Below are positions 55,401 to 64,000 of a stretch of DNA of 64,000 bases, piece after piece; position 1 is the first letter of the stretch, and each line of letters opens with the position of its first letter. This DNA is from Aliivibrio sp. EL58 (lineage in GTDB: Bacteria > Pseudomonadota > Gammaproteobacteria > Enterobacterales > Vibrionaceae). The notes beneath the pieces were generated by a model, which saw nothing but the letters and a program-made list of their open reading frames with translations, was not told where the DNA came from and did not search any database. The DNA lies in NCBI RefSeq assembly GCF_900312675.1, contig NZ_OMPC01000009.1, positions 620,001-684,000 of the forward strand. Direction: 5' to 3'. The position numbers were made by a program, and so were the translations under genes.

Positions 55401-56144
55401 CCACTCTACATGTGCTTGCCAATTTGAAAGTTGAGCTTGTTGCTGTTTTTGGTTCGTTTGCAGTTCAGCTTGCTCATCGATTAACGCTTGTTTATCTTCT
55501 TCAGAAAGCAGCTCAACCCCTTCTGCTTTGGCTTTAAGCTCAGCTAATTTTTGTTTTGATGCGGTGTAATGCTCATGCACCTTCTCTGAGATCTGCCCAT
55601 AGATCTCAGTGCCTGTCAGCTCTTCTAATAAACCCGCACGATCATTAGCATCAGCATTCAAAAACGCCGCAAATTGACCTTGAGAAAGCATCATGGATTT
55701 TGTAAAGCGAGAGAAATCTAATCCTGTAATTGAGTTGATTAGCTCATCTTTCTTTTTGACTTGCGTTGCTAATACTTTTTCAGAATCGACTTCAGCAAGC
55801 TCAACGGTGGCTGATTGTAAATTACCATCGACCTTGCCACGAGAGCGACGCTGGCTCCAAAACGCACGATACGCTTTGCCTTTCACTTCAAACTCGACTT
55901 CCGCCGAACACTCCGCTGTACCACGCGTCATGATCTCATTGCTTGATGTTGAGATACCACCCAGTCGAGGGGTCTTATGATAAAGTGCCAAACAGATCGC
56001 ATCTAAAATCGTCGTTTTACCTGCACCTGTTGGGCCTGTAATCGCAAACAATCCGTTTTCAACAAAAGGCGACGCTGAGAAATCAATTTTCCACTCACCT
56101 TTTAATGAGTTTAAATTTGAAAAACTTAGGCTTAAAATTCTCAT
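52464..56144 (-). CDS. sbcC: Exonuclease subunit SbcC (SMC-like ATPase)
   Basis: 1226 residues, longer than E. coli SbcC (1048) through extra coiled-coil. Walker A GPTGAGKTT is at 37-45; the ABC signature LSGGESFLVSLALALAL and the Walker B region DSLFLDEGFGTLD are at the C-terminus. Between lie two long Gln-rich coiled coils around the zinc hook CPLC. With SbcD it cleaves hairpins and DNA ends at stalled forks. Its ATG overlaps the sbcD stop by four bases, and AAGGTGAT serves as its binding site. Confidence 0.95.
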   Translation of the reverse strand: MRILSLSFSNLNSLKGEWKIDFSASPFVENGLFAITGPTGAGKTTILDAICLALYHKTPRLGGISTSSNEIMTRGTAECSAEVEFEVKGKAYRAFWSQRRSRGKVDGNLQSATVELAEVDSEKVLATQVKKKDELINSITGLDFSRFTKSMMLSQGQFAAFLNADANDRAGLLEELTGTEIYGQISEKVHEHYTASKQKLAELKAKAEGVELLSEEDKQALIDEQAELQTNQKQQQAQLSNWQAHVEWWVAEAKNQQQWQQAVDNNQLALDKEKQASAQLHRLAQSEPAEKLRAPYQLWQEAQTRFDSVVKELTLTEQLHQKTTTEKEAIELTVTQLKQMFDSVKAESKSLEVLINDSVQPLDTAIAQLTQQSQEKQQQLTQVNTRLQDGSNKQQRLEASLTELTSKLAVLNSYVETHQSDLNLERYLGQWKTQVSYILQQDKETASLVNKVEQAKKIVATLLESVNQKDTELTQVQNTLNNEAEATKNAELVFKQQQEKGTETELTEQINALNTRHHYRVELNHTNNEFLRAEKEQQTLSEDQKAQSEAILKLEAQRADLVISCKQQDQQILDLTTLIEQEGDLVKYRALLEKDHDCPLCGSTHHPLLEKAQALDINVTIQRKKEAEQKRVEIVEQGQSIREQLDSLKVKQEHTQTQLTQWQQTAKMTKQQWSTLMEVTQLTLALGDTNGIAQFITECEASLLALNGQIKQLRQADEKRRAQQTQLQQVQHRLDTLNKDLNYDRQSHQAATQQLQDDNQKLVQLQQHQIELNQQLTTEIEQTGFTAPEFTQIQSWFVQKEQDLQQIQQRVENRQTLLQQQQKMQSDQVHLAEQLEELNSQQQVSQTEVQRLASELEQHQQKRVELFGTQEIRTARALMAEKLTVSEQNYQAEEQKSQTLIQDLATLKGKLNSLIESHASSEKLMLERTTAWQEALVESPFETLELFQAALISEEDRQHLLSLKTEIQQAIERTGALLESAQQIKEQHYQAPKAAEWQLMPKEAVEAELAQVKSQSETLVKREGEIAQALRSDGERKTNQKALFEAIEAYQSEYDDIQYLHSLIGSQKGDKFRKFAQGLTLENLVYLANKQLTRLHGRYELKRKASDGLELQVVDTWQGDVVRDTKTLSGGESFLVSLALALALSDLVSHKTSIDSLFLDEGFGTLDSETLDMALDALDNLNASGKMIGVISHIEAMKERIPVQIKVTKRSGLGVSELEKQYKKVS

Positions 56145-57385
56145 GCATCACCTTCTTGTGAATCAGTATCTTTGTGTTCAACTTCTGACAAAATCTGCTT
56201 AAACTTGGTCGTCATTCGCTCTGCGCGTTGCTGCTCTTTTTCTGTTTCAAACGTCTCTTGCTCTATACGTTTAATAAACACATCAAACGGCGTTAACTCC
56301 GCTAGCGTTTCTGTTTTTTCTTGCGCTAGAGTTTGTTCACTGCGGTTTCTCGCTCGACGCAGTTGCAACACTTCAACGTTAAGATCTTGAGTTAGTGCTT
56401 GAATGCGTTGTTGTAGATCGGATAAGTAATCTTGTACTTCTACTTCAATACAAAGCCAAGTGGTTTCTTCGCACTCTTTGAATTGTGCTAACTCTTGTTC
56501 AATCGTTTCTAAATCGCCCTTTAATGCCTTCATTTGTTGAAACATAGGCACATTAATTTGAGAGATTTGAGTTACGCTTGCTTTATCAAACTCCACCATC
56601 ACGACTTGTTTTTGAGATTTAAGCTCATCAAAGCTTAATGGAATTGGCGATCCTGAATAACGGATGTGGTCAGATTTAGCCACCAATTGCGGGCGGTGAA
56701 TATGACCCAACGCGATGTAATCTGCAGGCGGGAAACCATCGGCAGCAAAGCCATCCAATGTGCCAATGTAGATATCACGAACTGAATCTGATTGTTTAAC
56801 ACCTAATGCCGTCAAATGACCAGTAGCAATAATCGGAACATCAAGATCTAACTCAGCTCTTAGTTCTAGTGCTTTTTGATACAGTTGATGATAATGCTGC
56901 TTGATCGCTTCGCCGAGTGCTTGTTGCTTCTCTACACCCGTTGAGCCCGCCACACTAGTGACAACGTCACGTGGCCGTATAAACGGAACCGCACATAAAA
57001 TAGCACCGACAGAACCGTCACTGTTTGGGAGTGTTAATAATTGAGTCGATAAATCATCATTGGTATTAGCAATTACTCGTGCGTTTAAATGTGCTAATAG
57101 TTGCTTTGATTCATTGAGTGTCGACACAGAATCATGATTTCCACCAAGCACGATCAATTCGCAGTTTACTTTGTTCATCTCCACCACAAATTGGTTGTAC
57201 ATTTCACGCGCGTAACTTGGTGGCGCGCCCGTATCAAACACATCTCCGGCAATGATAACCGCATTAATGGCATTTTCTTGGACTTGTTCAAGTAGCCAGC
57301 TAATGAATTTTTGATGCTCATTACGGCGGCTTTTAGTGAAGAAATTTTGACCTAGATGCCAATCAGAAGTATGTAAAATACGCAT
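56141..57385 (-). CDS. sbcD: Exonuclease subunit SbcD (Mre11-like nuclease)
   Basis: 414 residues from the ATG at 57385 (E. coli 400). The manganese-dependent phosphoesterase motifs are clear: HTSDWHLGQNF, IAGDVFDTGAPPS, LGGNHDS, ATGHLTALG and LGHIHRPQ. The C-terminal capping region is rich in Glu and Gln. The frame is open three codons further to a TTG, but the ATG gives the standard MRILHTSDWH start. Translationally coupled to sbcC by a four-base overlap. Confidence 0.95.
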   Translation of the reverse strand: MRILHTSDWHLGQNFFTKSRRNEHQKFISWLLEQVQENAINAVIIAGDVFDTGAPPSYAREMYNQFVVEMNKVNCELIVLGGNHDSVSTLNESKQLLAHLNARVIANTNDDLSTQLLTLPNSDGSVGAILCAVPFIRPRDVVTSVAGSTGVEKQQALGEAIKQHYHQLYQKALELRAELDLDVPIIATGHLTALGVKQSDSVRDIYIGTLDGFAADGFPPADYIALGHIHRPQLVAKSDHIRYSGSPIPLSFDELKSQKQVVMVEFDKASVTQISQINVPMFQQMKALKGDLETIEQELAQFKECEETTWLCIEVEVQDYLSDLQQRIQALTQDLNVEVLQLRRARNRSEQTLAQEKTETLAELTPFDVFIKRIEQETFETEKEQQRAERMTTKFKQILSEVEHKDTDSQEGDA

Positions 57386-57569
57386 AAATATCAACTTGTT
57401 TGATGGATAGAGAAGACGATACCCCTTTTATACCATCTGGGAGAGAAACTATGTACTTTTATAAGCTTTTAAACTTAAAACTATTAGCAGGTGTTGACCT
57501 TACTTCATGCTGTTATACTTTATTTAATAAACGTCGATTCCATCGATAATAACAACATGAGTATCTAAT

Positions 57570-58586
57570 TTGCCATCTCCTGAAAGCCTAACATTTACCA
57601 CCATCAATATGTTCAACTTTGTTGAGCCGCCTAATGCGTATTACGATTTTGAAAATATACTAACTCAAGAGGAATGGCTGAAGAAACAGGGCTGGTTTAA
57701 GGATAAGATCACGGCATTAAACTCTGATGTGATTGGGTTTCAAGAAGTCTTTAGTCCAAGCGCTTTAGAGGCTTTAGTTAACGAGATTGGTTATTCATAT
57801 TTTGCTACTGTCGATGAGCCAAAATCTGAAGATGGTTATGTTTTCAACTCTCCTGTTGTTGCCTTTGCTTCACGTTACCCAATTTTAAATGCTCAACCAG
57901 TGATTGCCGAACAAGCTCAATTATCTCGCTTTGGGATTGAGTTTGAATTTAATCGCGTACCTGTCCATGCCTCTATTGAACTGCCTCATCTTGGGATTAC
58001 TGACTGTTATGTGGTGCACTTCAAATCTCAGCGCCCTAAAGAGCCAGAAGAGAGTAACGAAACGGATGAAACAAACAGCTCTCCTCTTCATCAACTTCAT
58101 GATGAACAGTTAGGCTCTTGGCTTTCGACTGTTCAGCGTGGATTAGAAGCGAATATCTTACATAATCATATAATTCAACAACGTAAAGAATCAAACCAGC
58201 CCGTTATTATGATGGGCGATTTTAATAAACCTTTGTTTCATGATGAATTTAAAGGACTACTGTCTCATGAGTTACGGTTTGATAAATTTAGTACTGATTA
58301 TTTAACTCGATTTCAGCTTAAAGACAGTTGGGATATTTACTGTGAGCTAAAGGGCGCTGATTTATTGGAAGAGCGAGTAAGTACCCATTATTACGGAGCA
58401 AAAGGCTCGGTATTGGATTACATCTTGTTATCTAACGAATTTGATAGCTCATTTTCGGGCAGTATTTTAGAAGTTGTTGATTACACAGTAACAGATCAGC
58501 ACATTGTGAATCCAAGATTCGAGATTGACCAATTCAGTACCGATCATGCGCTAGTTTCGATTACTGCCCGTATACGACAAGCATAA
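57570..58586 (+). CDS. Endonuclease/exonuclease/phosphatase-fold protein
   Basis: 338 residues. The fold is shown by TINMFNF at the first strand, VIGFQEVFSP with the catalytic Glu, MMGDFNKPL with Asp and Asn, and STDHALVS with the catalytic Asp-His at the end. Members cleave phosphodiesters in nucleic acids, phosphoinositides or sphingolipids; the substrate is unknown. No signal peptide. The start is probably TTG at 57570 because the first core strand would be lost from the next ATG (57609). An 8-base-spaced GAG gives a weak binding site. Divergent from sbcD. Confidence 0.83.
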   Translation: MPSPESLTFTTINMFNFVEPPNAYYDFENILTQEEWLKKQGWFKDKITALNSDVIGFQEVFSPSALEALVNEIGYSYFATVDEPKSEDGYVFNSPVVAFASRYPILNAQPVIAEQAQLSRFGIEFEFNRVPVHASIELPHLGITDCYVVHFKSQRPKEPEESNETDETNSSPLHQLHDEQLGSWLSTVQRGLEANILHNHIIQQRKESNQPVIMMGDFNKPLFHDEFKGLLSHELRFDKFSTDYLTRFQLKDSWDIYCELKGADLLEERVSTHYYGAKGSVLDYILLSNEFDSSFSGSILEVVDYTVTDQHIVNPRFEIDQFSTDHALVSITARIRQA

Positions 58587-58631
58587 AAAAGGCGTTTAAC
58601 ATCTTACCTATTTGGATAATATCAAACGCCT
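58585..58631 (-). terminator. Terminator at the end of the tripartite ABC operon
   Basis: AGGCGTTT (58590-58597) and AAACGCCT (58624-58631) pair over 8 bp with a long internal loop. On the minus strand six T residues follow. It lies 29 bases after the ATPase stop and overlaps the end of the plus-strand gene. Confidence 0.75.
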
Positions 58632-58659
58632 GATATTCAATATGAATATACCAGTGAAA

Positions 58660-59379
58660 CTAAGCTAAACGCTCATCTGCAATTATTTTTCCATCTTTAA
58701 TATTGATAATGCGCTTTGTTCTCTGAGCTAGGGCATTATCGTGAGTTACAATAATTAAGGTTCGTCCTTCCTGATGCAGTTCATTAAAGAGCGCTTCTAT
58801 GTCTGCCCCTGACTTTGAATCCAAAGCCCCTGTTGGTTCATCAGCCAATATAATTTGAGGATCATTAACTAAAGCTCTCGCAATCGCTACACGCTGTTTT
58901 TGTCCACCAGATAGCTGATTCGGTTTATGATTCATCCTATCACCTAGTCCAACTCGCTCTAGTAGAGCTGCGGCTTTCTTTTTCCTTTCTGCGGATTTAA
59001 CTCCACGATAAACCAAAGGTAATGCTACATTCTCAAGTGCACTCGCATACTCTAATAAATTAAAGCTTTGAAATATAAAACCAATACTCTGATTTCGTAT
59101 TCCTGCTAACTGGTGACTACTCAAGGCTGATACATCTTTACTATCCAGATAATACTCACCCATTGTCGGTGTATCTAAACAACCTAGCATATTCATCAAG
59201 GTTGATTTTCCAGATCCTGATGGCCCTAAAATCGAAAGAAATTCCCCTTTTTTAATTGAGAGAGATACGCAATCTAAAGCTCGAACTTCTTCTTCTCCGC
59301 TCTTATAATGCTTGCTAATATCATGCAACATTACTAAATATTCAGATCCAGATATAGCTGTATTGTTATTACTATTCAC
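58660..59379 (-). CDS. ABC transporter ATPase, MacB/LolD type
   Basis: 239 residues. Walker A GPSGSGKST, signature LSGGQKQRVAIARAL, Walker B IILADEPTGALD and the switch histidine in IIVTHD are all present, with the LolD/MacB-type spacing. It powers the two permeases encoded upstream. The start is GTG at 59379 with AGAGG 9 bases upstream, overlapping the permease gene by 8 bases. The next ATG would remove the first core strand. Last gene of a five-gene minus-strand operon. Confidence 0.93.
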   Translation of the reverse strand: MNSNNNTAISGSEYLVMLHDISKHYKSGEEEVRALDCVSLSIKKGEFLSILGPSGSGKSTLMNMLGCLDTPTMGEYYLDSKDVSALSSHQLAGIRNQSIGFIFQSFNLLEYASALENVALPLVYRGVKSAERKKKAAALLERVGLGDRMNHKPNQLSGGQKQRVAIARALVNDPQIILADEPTGALDSKSGADIEALFNELHQEGRTLIIVTHDNALAQRTKRIINIKDGKIIADERLA

Positions 59380-60655
59380 TTTGTAATGCCTCTAATGGAG
59401 TTATTCCTGCAGCTCTATTTGCGGGGAACCAAGCAGCTAAGATACCGACAAATCCTAAAGCAAATATAACTAAACCAACAATAGGTAAAGAGAGTTCTGG
59501 TGTTGGTTTACCTAGTTCATCATACAAACCATTTCCTGCTAAAGGGAGCGCTTGCATTAATACAATCAACAAATAAGCTAAGCCTAAGCCCAACAAGCCT
59601 CCAATGCTCATAGTAAACAATGATTGCGTTAAATAGTGCAAACGTATGGTTGTTGGTGTTGCCCCAATTGCCATTCTGACACCAATATCTTTAGTCGCTC
59701 GTTTAACTGTAGCGTACATTACATTTGCAATCCCAATCCCTGCGACACCCAAGGTAACTAAACCAATAATGCCTAAAAAACTTTGTAAACCAATTAAAAA
59801 TTGTCGCATGGTTTTTTGTCTTAATAACATATCTTGAACTTGAACCAATTGATCATCTTCAATGCTTGCACCGTACTTTCTAGCAATCACTTGTTTAACT
59901 GTTTTCGCAACTTGTATGCGATCTGCTCTCGCTATTGGCTCTATATTAATGGCAGAAATGGCACTGTTTTGATGAAAACGCTTCCAAGTAGTAAACGGTA
60001 CAAAAAGAGATTCATTAAGGGGTATACCTTGCTCTATATTTGCACTACTGCGCTTAATTAAACCAATGATGGTAAACTCTTCACTGCCTACTTTTACTTT
60101 TTTACCAACCGGATTAACCTCTAATTTCGGGGTATTAATCCAATCAAAGTCATCCGACTCATTGAATAAAGAAATAGCGGCGCTTTCACCTAATATAATC
60201 ACTTTACGCTGTTCTTTGATATCTAAAGGATTAAACCATCGCCCTCCTGATACTATTTTTAAGCCAGTTAATGCTTGATAGCCAGGGGATACGGCAAGTG
60301 GGTTTTGCCAAGTCCGATGATCTTTATAACTTGCACGTTCATCCCAAATAGCACTTGGTTGAGCATGCTTTACACTTGGTAAGGCTTTTATTACGTCTAA
60401 GTCTTCCGATTTAATCTGCAATTCTTTACCTGTGTAGAAATTACCTGAATTTATAGTGGCATAACCTCCGGTAATGTAGATTAATTTCCCATTGCCACTC
60501 TCTGAACTTCGGATCAACCCTTGGCGTAAACCTTCACCGGCAGCAAGCATGGTTGCAATACATAATGTCGCCCATGCCACTGCCAAGATAGTTAAACTCA
60601 AACGTACTTTCTCGGCGGCCATTTCTTGAAATATTTGTCTCATTGGCAATAGCAT
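59372..60655 (-). CDS. MacB-like FtsX-fold permease B
   Basis: 427 residues. One N-terminal membrane helix (residues 18-40), a large periplasmic domain typical of MacB, then three C-terminal helices (from about residue 285) with the FtsX motif DIGVRMAIGATPTTIRLHYLTQS. The ATPase domain of true MacB is absent and is encoded separately. Start ATG at 60655 with GAGGG 7 bases before; the frame is open two codons further to a TTG. It begins 2 bases after the first permease ends. The two permeases are only distantly similar, so a heterodimer is likely. Confidence 0.9.
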   Translation of the reverse strand: MLLPMRQIFQEMAAEKVRLSLTILAVAWATLCIATMLAAGEGLRQGLIRSSESGNGKLIYITGGYATINSGNFYTGKELQIKSEDLDVIKALPSVKHAQPSAIWDERASYKDHRTWQNPLAVSPGYQALTGLKIVSGGRWFNPLDIKEQRKVIILGESAAISLFNESDDFDWINTPKLEVNPVGKKVKVGSEEFTIIGLIKRSSANIEQGIPLNESLFVPFTTWKRFHQNSAISAINIEPIARADRIQVAKTVKQVIARKYGASIEDDQLVQVQDMLLRQKTMRQFLIGLQSFLGIIGLVTLGVAGIGIANVMYATVKRATKDIGVRMAIGATPTTIRLHYLTQSLFTMSIGGLLGLGLAYLLIVLMQALPLAGNGLYDELGKPTPELSLPIVGLVIFALGFVGILAAWFPANRAAGITPLEALQSE

Positions 60656-60657
60656 TA

Positions 60658-61875
60658 TCAAGCCCTCGCACTTAAGGCAATTACAGGAAGTAAGTTCGAC
60701 GCTCGACGTGCAGGAAAATACGCGGCTAACAATGCAAATACAGCCGTTACTCCTAATGATATTTTAATAGCACCGAGTGTGATCATTGGGTCGCCAAGCC
60801 ATTCAGGCATACCAATCATAATTAATAGCATGACTATGCCATAGGAGAATGTAATTCCAATAACGGTTCCGCACGCAACGAGGATCCCTCCTTCTATTAG
60901 GAATTGACCTAAAATATTATTCGGTGTTGCACCTATCGCAAGTCGAACTCCAATTTCTCTAGTTCGTTCAGTTACTGACAAAAACATTATATTTGCGACA
61001 CCTAGCGATCCAACAGCTAGAGTCATGGCACCACTTGCTCCTAAGAACAGTTGAATGCCCCTTAATAGTTTTTTAAAAAATGCCGATTCTTGTCCAAAGT
61101 CAGGCATATACATCGCATCTTTATCATTAGGATCAAAATGTTGCTGATTAGCAAAAAATGACAATATACTCTTTCTTAATAGCCAACCAGAAGCACCTTC
61201 AACAGGGGAAATGAGCAACATATTTGGTTTACTCTTCCACAAATCAGTAAAAGTTGTACTTGGGATCATTGCTTGACTCGCATCATCATTTAATGAAATC
61301 CCACCTTCATTTTTCTTTGTAATACCAATAACATTAAAAGGGATACCATTAATATTTAAAGAACTTCCTATATGTAAAGAACCTATCTCTGCTAACTGCC
61401 AACCAACCAAGGCAACACGATTATGATTAATCAAATCACTACGATTAATTTGTCGTGAACCCTTGTTTAGTTTGACATTTCGCAATTCAGTAAATTGATC
61501 ATCGATACCTGTAACATTACCCGGTAAAGAGCTACCTTGATAATCCGTAACGTTAGCATCCCATTTACCATATATCACTGATAGATTCTCAATCGCGGGG
61601 TGATTAAGCATTTGACGGGCTTCTAATTCAGAAGGCAAAATTAACCTTCTTGCAGACCTTCCTTTCCATTCCTTGGTGGTTTGCCCCGGAAATACTATCT
61701 GAGTATCATTCATTAATAGGGCAAAAGATTTTGTATTTGTCTGGTAGAACCCCTCACCAAGAGCAACTAAAACCAAAACTGAAATAATGCCCCATACAAT
61801 GGCGAGGATAGCCAGAAAACTTCTCAAGCGATGAGCCAATAAGGTCTGTATCGTTTGAGATAATAAAGCTATCAT
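60658..61875 (-). CDS. MacB-like FtsX-fold permease A
   Basis: 405 residues with the same layout as permease B: N-terminal helix (about 17-39), periplasmic MacB domain, and three C-terminal helices with REIGVRLAIGATPNNILGQFLIE. Such proteins do not pump through the membrane but drive substrates from the periplasm through a TolC channel by mechanotransmission. The gene lies 2 bases after the outer-membrane channel gene. Substrate unknown; MacB relatives handle peptides, toxins and siderophores. Confidence 0.9.
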   Translation of the reverse strand: MIALLSQTIQTLLAHRLRSFLAILAIVWGIISVLVLVALGEGFYQTNTKSFALLMNDTQIVFPGQTTKEWKGRSARRLILPSELEARQMLNHPAIENLSVIYGKWDANVTDYQGSSLPGNVTGIDDQFTELRNVKLNKGSRQINRSDLINHNRVALVGWQLAEIGSLHIGSSLNINGIPFNVIGITKKNEGGISLNDDASQAMIPSTTFTDLWKSKPNMLLISPVEGASGWLLRKSILSFFANQQHFDPNDKDAMYMPDFGQESAFFKKLLRGIQLFLGASGAMTLAVGSLGVANIMFLSVTERTREIGVRLAIGATPNNILGQFLIEGGILVACGTVIGITFSYGIVMLLIMIGMPEWLGDPMITLGAIKISLGVTAVFALLAAYFPARRASNLLPVIALSARA

Positions 61876-61877
61876 GA

Positions 61878-63155
61878 TTACAATGCCTGTGAAATCAAGG
61901 CTATGGTTTCATTATCTAATTTACCAACAGACTTAAGTAAAGAAATACGATATTGCCAATATTGATAAAGCAATGATTGCAAAGTATTTTTACTGCTAAA
62001 CAAACGATTATGTGCATCAATAACATCAGATGCTTCTGCCATACCTGCTTTATAAATCGCTTGTTTACTTTTTAACACACGTTCTCTCGACGCAACTTGT
62101 TTCTCTGCCATTTCAACACGTTGCCAATTCAACGAGAGCTGAGTATACTGGTTAGAAATAGTACTTTTTATTCTGATCTCTACCGCTCGAACATCTTGTT
62201 TAGCACGACGAACGTTTAACTTAGCACGATCAACACTGGCTGCTGTTGAACCATTTAAATCAAGAGGTAAACTCAAGTTTAAAATTGCGTTCAGTTCATC
62301 ATCTGAGTGAGTACTGTCGTTATAGCCCACAGACCCTGTAATCGTAGGGTAATAACCTGTTTTAGCCTGCTCTGTCTCCAACTCTGCAATTCGAATACTT
62401 TGTTTTGCCGCTAATAATTCAGGGCTATGATTACTTGCTAATTTCAGCCACTCTTGTTTACTGTTCACTATCAATTTCGGCGGTGATAAGTTAGTAGTCT
62501 TAATTTCATCAACTTGAGTAGGTTCCATATTGATTAACCCAATCAAACTAGCTTTCTTATCTTCAACTCGTGATCGACTCGTTAATATCTCTGCTTCTTC
62601 GTCAAGATGATTAGATCGCATATCCTCCAATTCAACAGATTGAATTTTCCCAGCTTTGTAACGTAGCTCAATGATACGTAACATTTTTGTACCTTCATCA
62701 AACTTTTGCTGTGCTAAGCGGAGGTCTCCTTGAGATTGGGCAAGATCAAGATATGCATTAATTAATCGTTCAGCTAGCTCATTATGACTCTGTTTTACTT
62801 TCAATTGAGAAGCCAATAATGAGGCTTGAGATTGATCAAGTACTGACCATTTACGGCTATCCCAAATGGTTTGATTTAGGCTAATTTCGTAATTATTGCT
62901 ATTATCATTACCTTCATTCCAAGTAGAACCTGCAGTAATCCCTGCTCTCGGAAGTAGAGCGCTTCTATTTAAGCGTATTTCAGTTTCACTTATCTTTTCA
63001 TCTAATTGTGCCTGTAAATATTTTGGATCATATTGCTTTGTCGCTTGCCATGCCTCTTCAATAGTTAACGCATAACTCATCGTACTTAGACTATTAGCAA
63101 TAAGAGCAAAAAAAAGAATCCGAATGGCATTTTTTTCTGAGAATTTATTACGCAT
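61878..63155 (-). CDS. TolC-like outer-membrane efflux channel
   Basis: 425 residues with a signal peptide ending STMSYA before LTIEEAW. Two repeats of the outer-membrane efflux family are visible, with long helices (LAERLINAYLDLAQSQGDL and the second repeat near KSTISNQYTQLSLNWQRVEM). As a trimer it forms a channel and periplasmic tunnel. It is a dedicated channel, separate from a general TolC. The ATG at 63155 follows GGTGAG; an upstream GTG at 63164 is possible. It overlaps the adaptor gene by 8 bases. Confidence 0.9.
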   Translation of the reverse strand: MRNKFSEKNAIRILFFALIANSLSTMSYALTIEEAWQATKQYDPKYLQAQLDEKISETEIRLNRSALLPRAGITAGSTWNEGNDNSNNYEISLNQTIWDSRKWSVLDQSQASLLASQLKVKQSHNELAERLINAYLDLAQSQGDLRLAQQKFDEGTKMLRIIELRYKAGKIQSVELEDMRSNHLDEEAEILTSRSRVEDKKASLIGLINMEPTQVDEIKTTNLSPPKLIVNSKQEWLKLASNHSPELLAAKQSIRIAELETEQAKTGYYPTITGSVGYNDSTHSDDELNAILNLSLPLDLNGSTAASVDRAKLNVRRAKQDVRAVEIRIKSTISNQYTQLSLNWQRVEMAEKQVASRERVLKSKQAIYKAGMAEASDVIDAHNRLFSSKNTLQSLLYQYWQYRISLLKSVGKLDNETIALISQAL

Positions 63156-64000
63156 TTGGCTCACCCATCATCATACTTATATCAACAATTTCGTCACCCT
63201 CTTCTAATCCAGAAAGTACTTCTACCATGACTCCATCAGATAAACCGAGCGTCACAACTTTAGGTGAATAACCATCTTCACTATCATCAATAACCAAAAC
63301 CTCTGGTTCACCTCGTTTAAATTGTAACGAACGCTCTGGAATAATGATTACATTAGTAGATTGCTGAAGAATAATTTGAGCTGTTGCTGAAAAACCTGAG
63401 CGAATAATTAAATTCTTTGGAAACTGAATCTGATCGACTTCAACTTGAAAACCATTATCAAAACTTTTCACGCTATTAGTTGCGGTCAAATTTAATTTTT
63501 CTGATTGCACTGCAACTTTACTTAATTTTCCTAATAGGACAATATCTGGATACGGGGCTAAAATAATCGTTACTGGGGTTCCAATGGTTAGTTGAGCAGC
63601 ATCATGCTCACTGACACTACCTTTGAAAATAATATCGCTCATATCTGCAATCGACATCATCACCGTTGCGACTTGGTTTGATACTGTAGATATAATTGGT
63701 TCACCAATTTCAACTTTTAGATTCAATATAGTTCCATTAATTGGCGCAACAATTGTTGAGTTCAATTTAGAATTACCAACAGAAGACTCTCCACTACGGA
63801 TCAGATCAAGATTTTGTCTTTTTTGCTGTACATCTGCCTTGCTAGATTTTACATCAGATTTAGCTTGAATATATTCTCCATAATTTTTAGGGATTATATT
63901 TTGCTCAATTAATTGGTTAAGATTCTCTAGCTTTTTTTGCACTGATTCTAGTCTTGCTTCACTTTGCATTAAATCCGTATTTGCTAGCATTAATGCAGCT
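63148..64000 (-). CDS. HlyD/MacA-type periplasmic adaptor (5' end cut by window edge)
   Basis: The C-terminal 283 residues are visible; the frame runs open to the window edge, so the ATG at 63990 is internal. The visible part begins inside the alpha-helical hairpin (QSEARLESVQKKLENLNQLIE). The second lipoyl half (STIVAPINGTILNLKVEIGEPI), beta-barrel and membrane-proximal domains (RSLQFKRGEPEVLVIDD) follow. It connects the FtsX-type permeases with the TolC-like channel. First visible gene of the operon; anything upstream is out of sight. Confidence 0.92.
   Translation of the reverse strand, partial: AALMLANTDLMQSEARLESVQKKLENLNQLIEQNIIPKNYGEYIQAKSDVKSSKADVQQKRQNLDLIRSGESSVGNSKLNSTIVAPINGTILNLKVEIGEPIISTVSNQVATVMMSIADMSDIIFKGSVSEHDAAQLTIGTPVTIILAPYPDIVLLGKLSKVAVQSEKLNLTATNSVKSFDNGFQVEVDQIQFPKNLIIRSGFSATAQIILQQSTNVIIIPERSLQFKRGEPEVLVIDDSEDGYSPKVVTLGLSDGVMVEVLSGLEEGDEIVDISMMMGEPNA

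Noticed and set aside
1-64000. Mobile elements, prophage, CRISPR arrays, tRNA or rRNA genes
   Set aside because: I saw no transposase, integrase, repeat-spacer pattern, tRNA T-arm or rRNA sequence in reading both strands; a covariance-model scan could still find something small.

Overview
The window looks like an ordinary stretch of a Vibrionaceae main chromosome, most probably Aliivibrio. The basis is AT-rich DNA, protein sequences very close to E. coli and Vibrio homologues, and the conserved neighbourhoods gyrA-ubiG-nrdA-nrdB-yfaE and pabB-nudL-sda. The genus is an inference from style and synteny; I could not run a search. I see no tRNA, rRNA, insertion sequence, prophage or CRISPR array. 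Genes are tightly packed. The only gaps above 300 bases are 11745-12068, 12774-13271 and 50813-51320, and each holds regulatory sequence.

Left part (1-12 kb): thrS runs off the left edge and has a tRNA-anticodon-like hairpin in its leader. Then come a Spo0M-like/M50 protease pair, an MFS pump, yqfB, the Hsp70-like yegD, a PAP2 phosphatase, a DUF3581 protein, a small CxxC protein and gyrA. Next (12-24.7 kb): ubiG, then nrdA/nrdB behind NrdR-like and DnaA-like boxes. A TPR-GAF-GGDEF diguanylate cyclase gene sits between nrdB and the ferredoxin gene yfaE. A cinA-like gene follows, then a tyrosine-type permease with a pair of TyrR-like boxes, a DUF3943 protein, a basic winged-helix-like protein and ycbL.

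Middle part (24.7-48.3 kb): a Fur-type iron cluster (imelysin, di-haem DUF1111 protein, second imelysin, DUF1513 protein), ribA, an iron-type alcohol dehydrogenase, metC and DUF2750. An RND efflux operon with two adaptor proteins, fumarase, pabB-nudL, and the serine uptake and deamination pair sdaC-sda follow. An orphan with possible AP2-like modules comes next. Three DUF2799 lipoprotein paralogues occur in this part.

Right part (48.3-64 kb): two tandem aromatic-type permeases, preceded by an unlisted 54-codon upstream ORF whose last 22 residues contain 7 Phe and 2 Tyr. Then DUF2000, a thioesterase, sbcDC, an endonuclease/exonuclease/phosphatase-fold protein, and a MacAB-TolC-like operon with two different permeases that runs off the right edge. 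The aromatic-rich upstream ORF with its operator-like palindrome is the best candidate in the window for an undescribed control system. Most of the rest is core genome with recognisable regulation.
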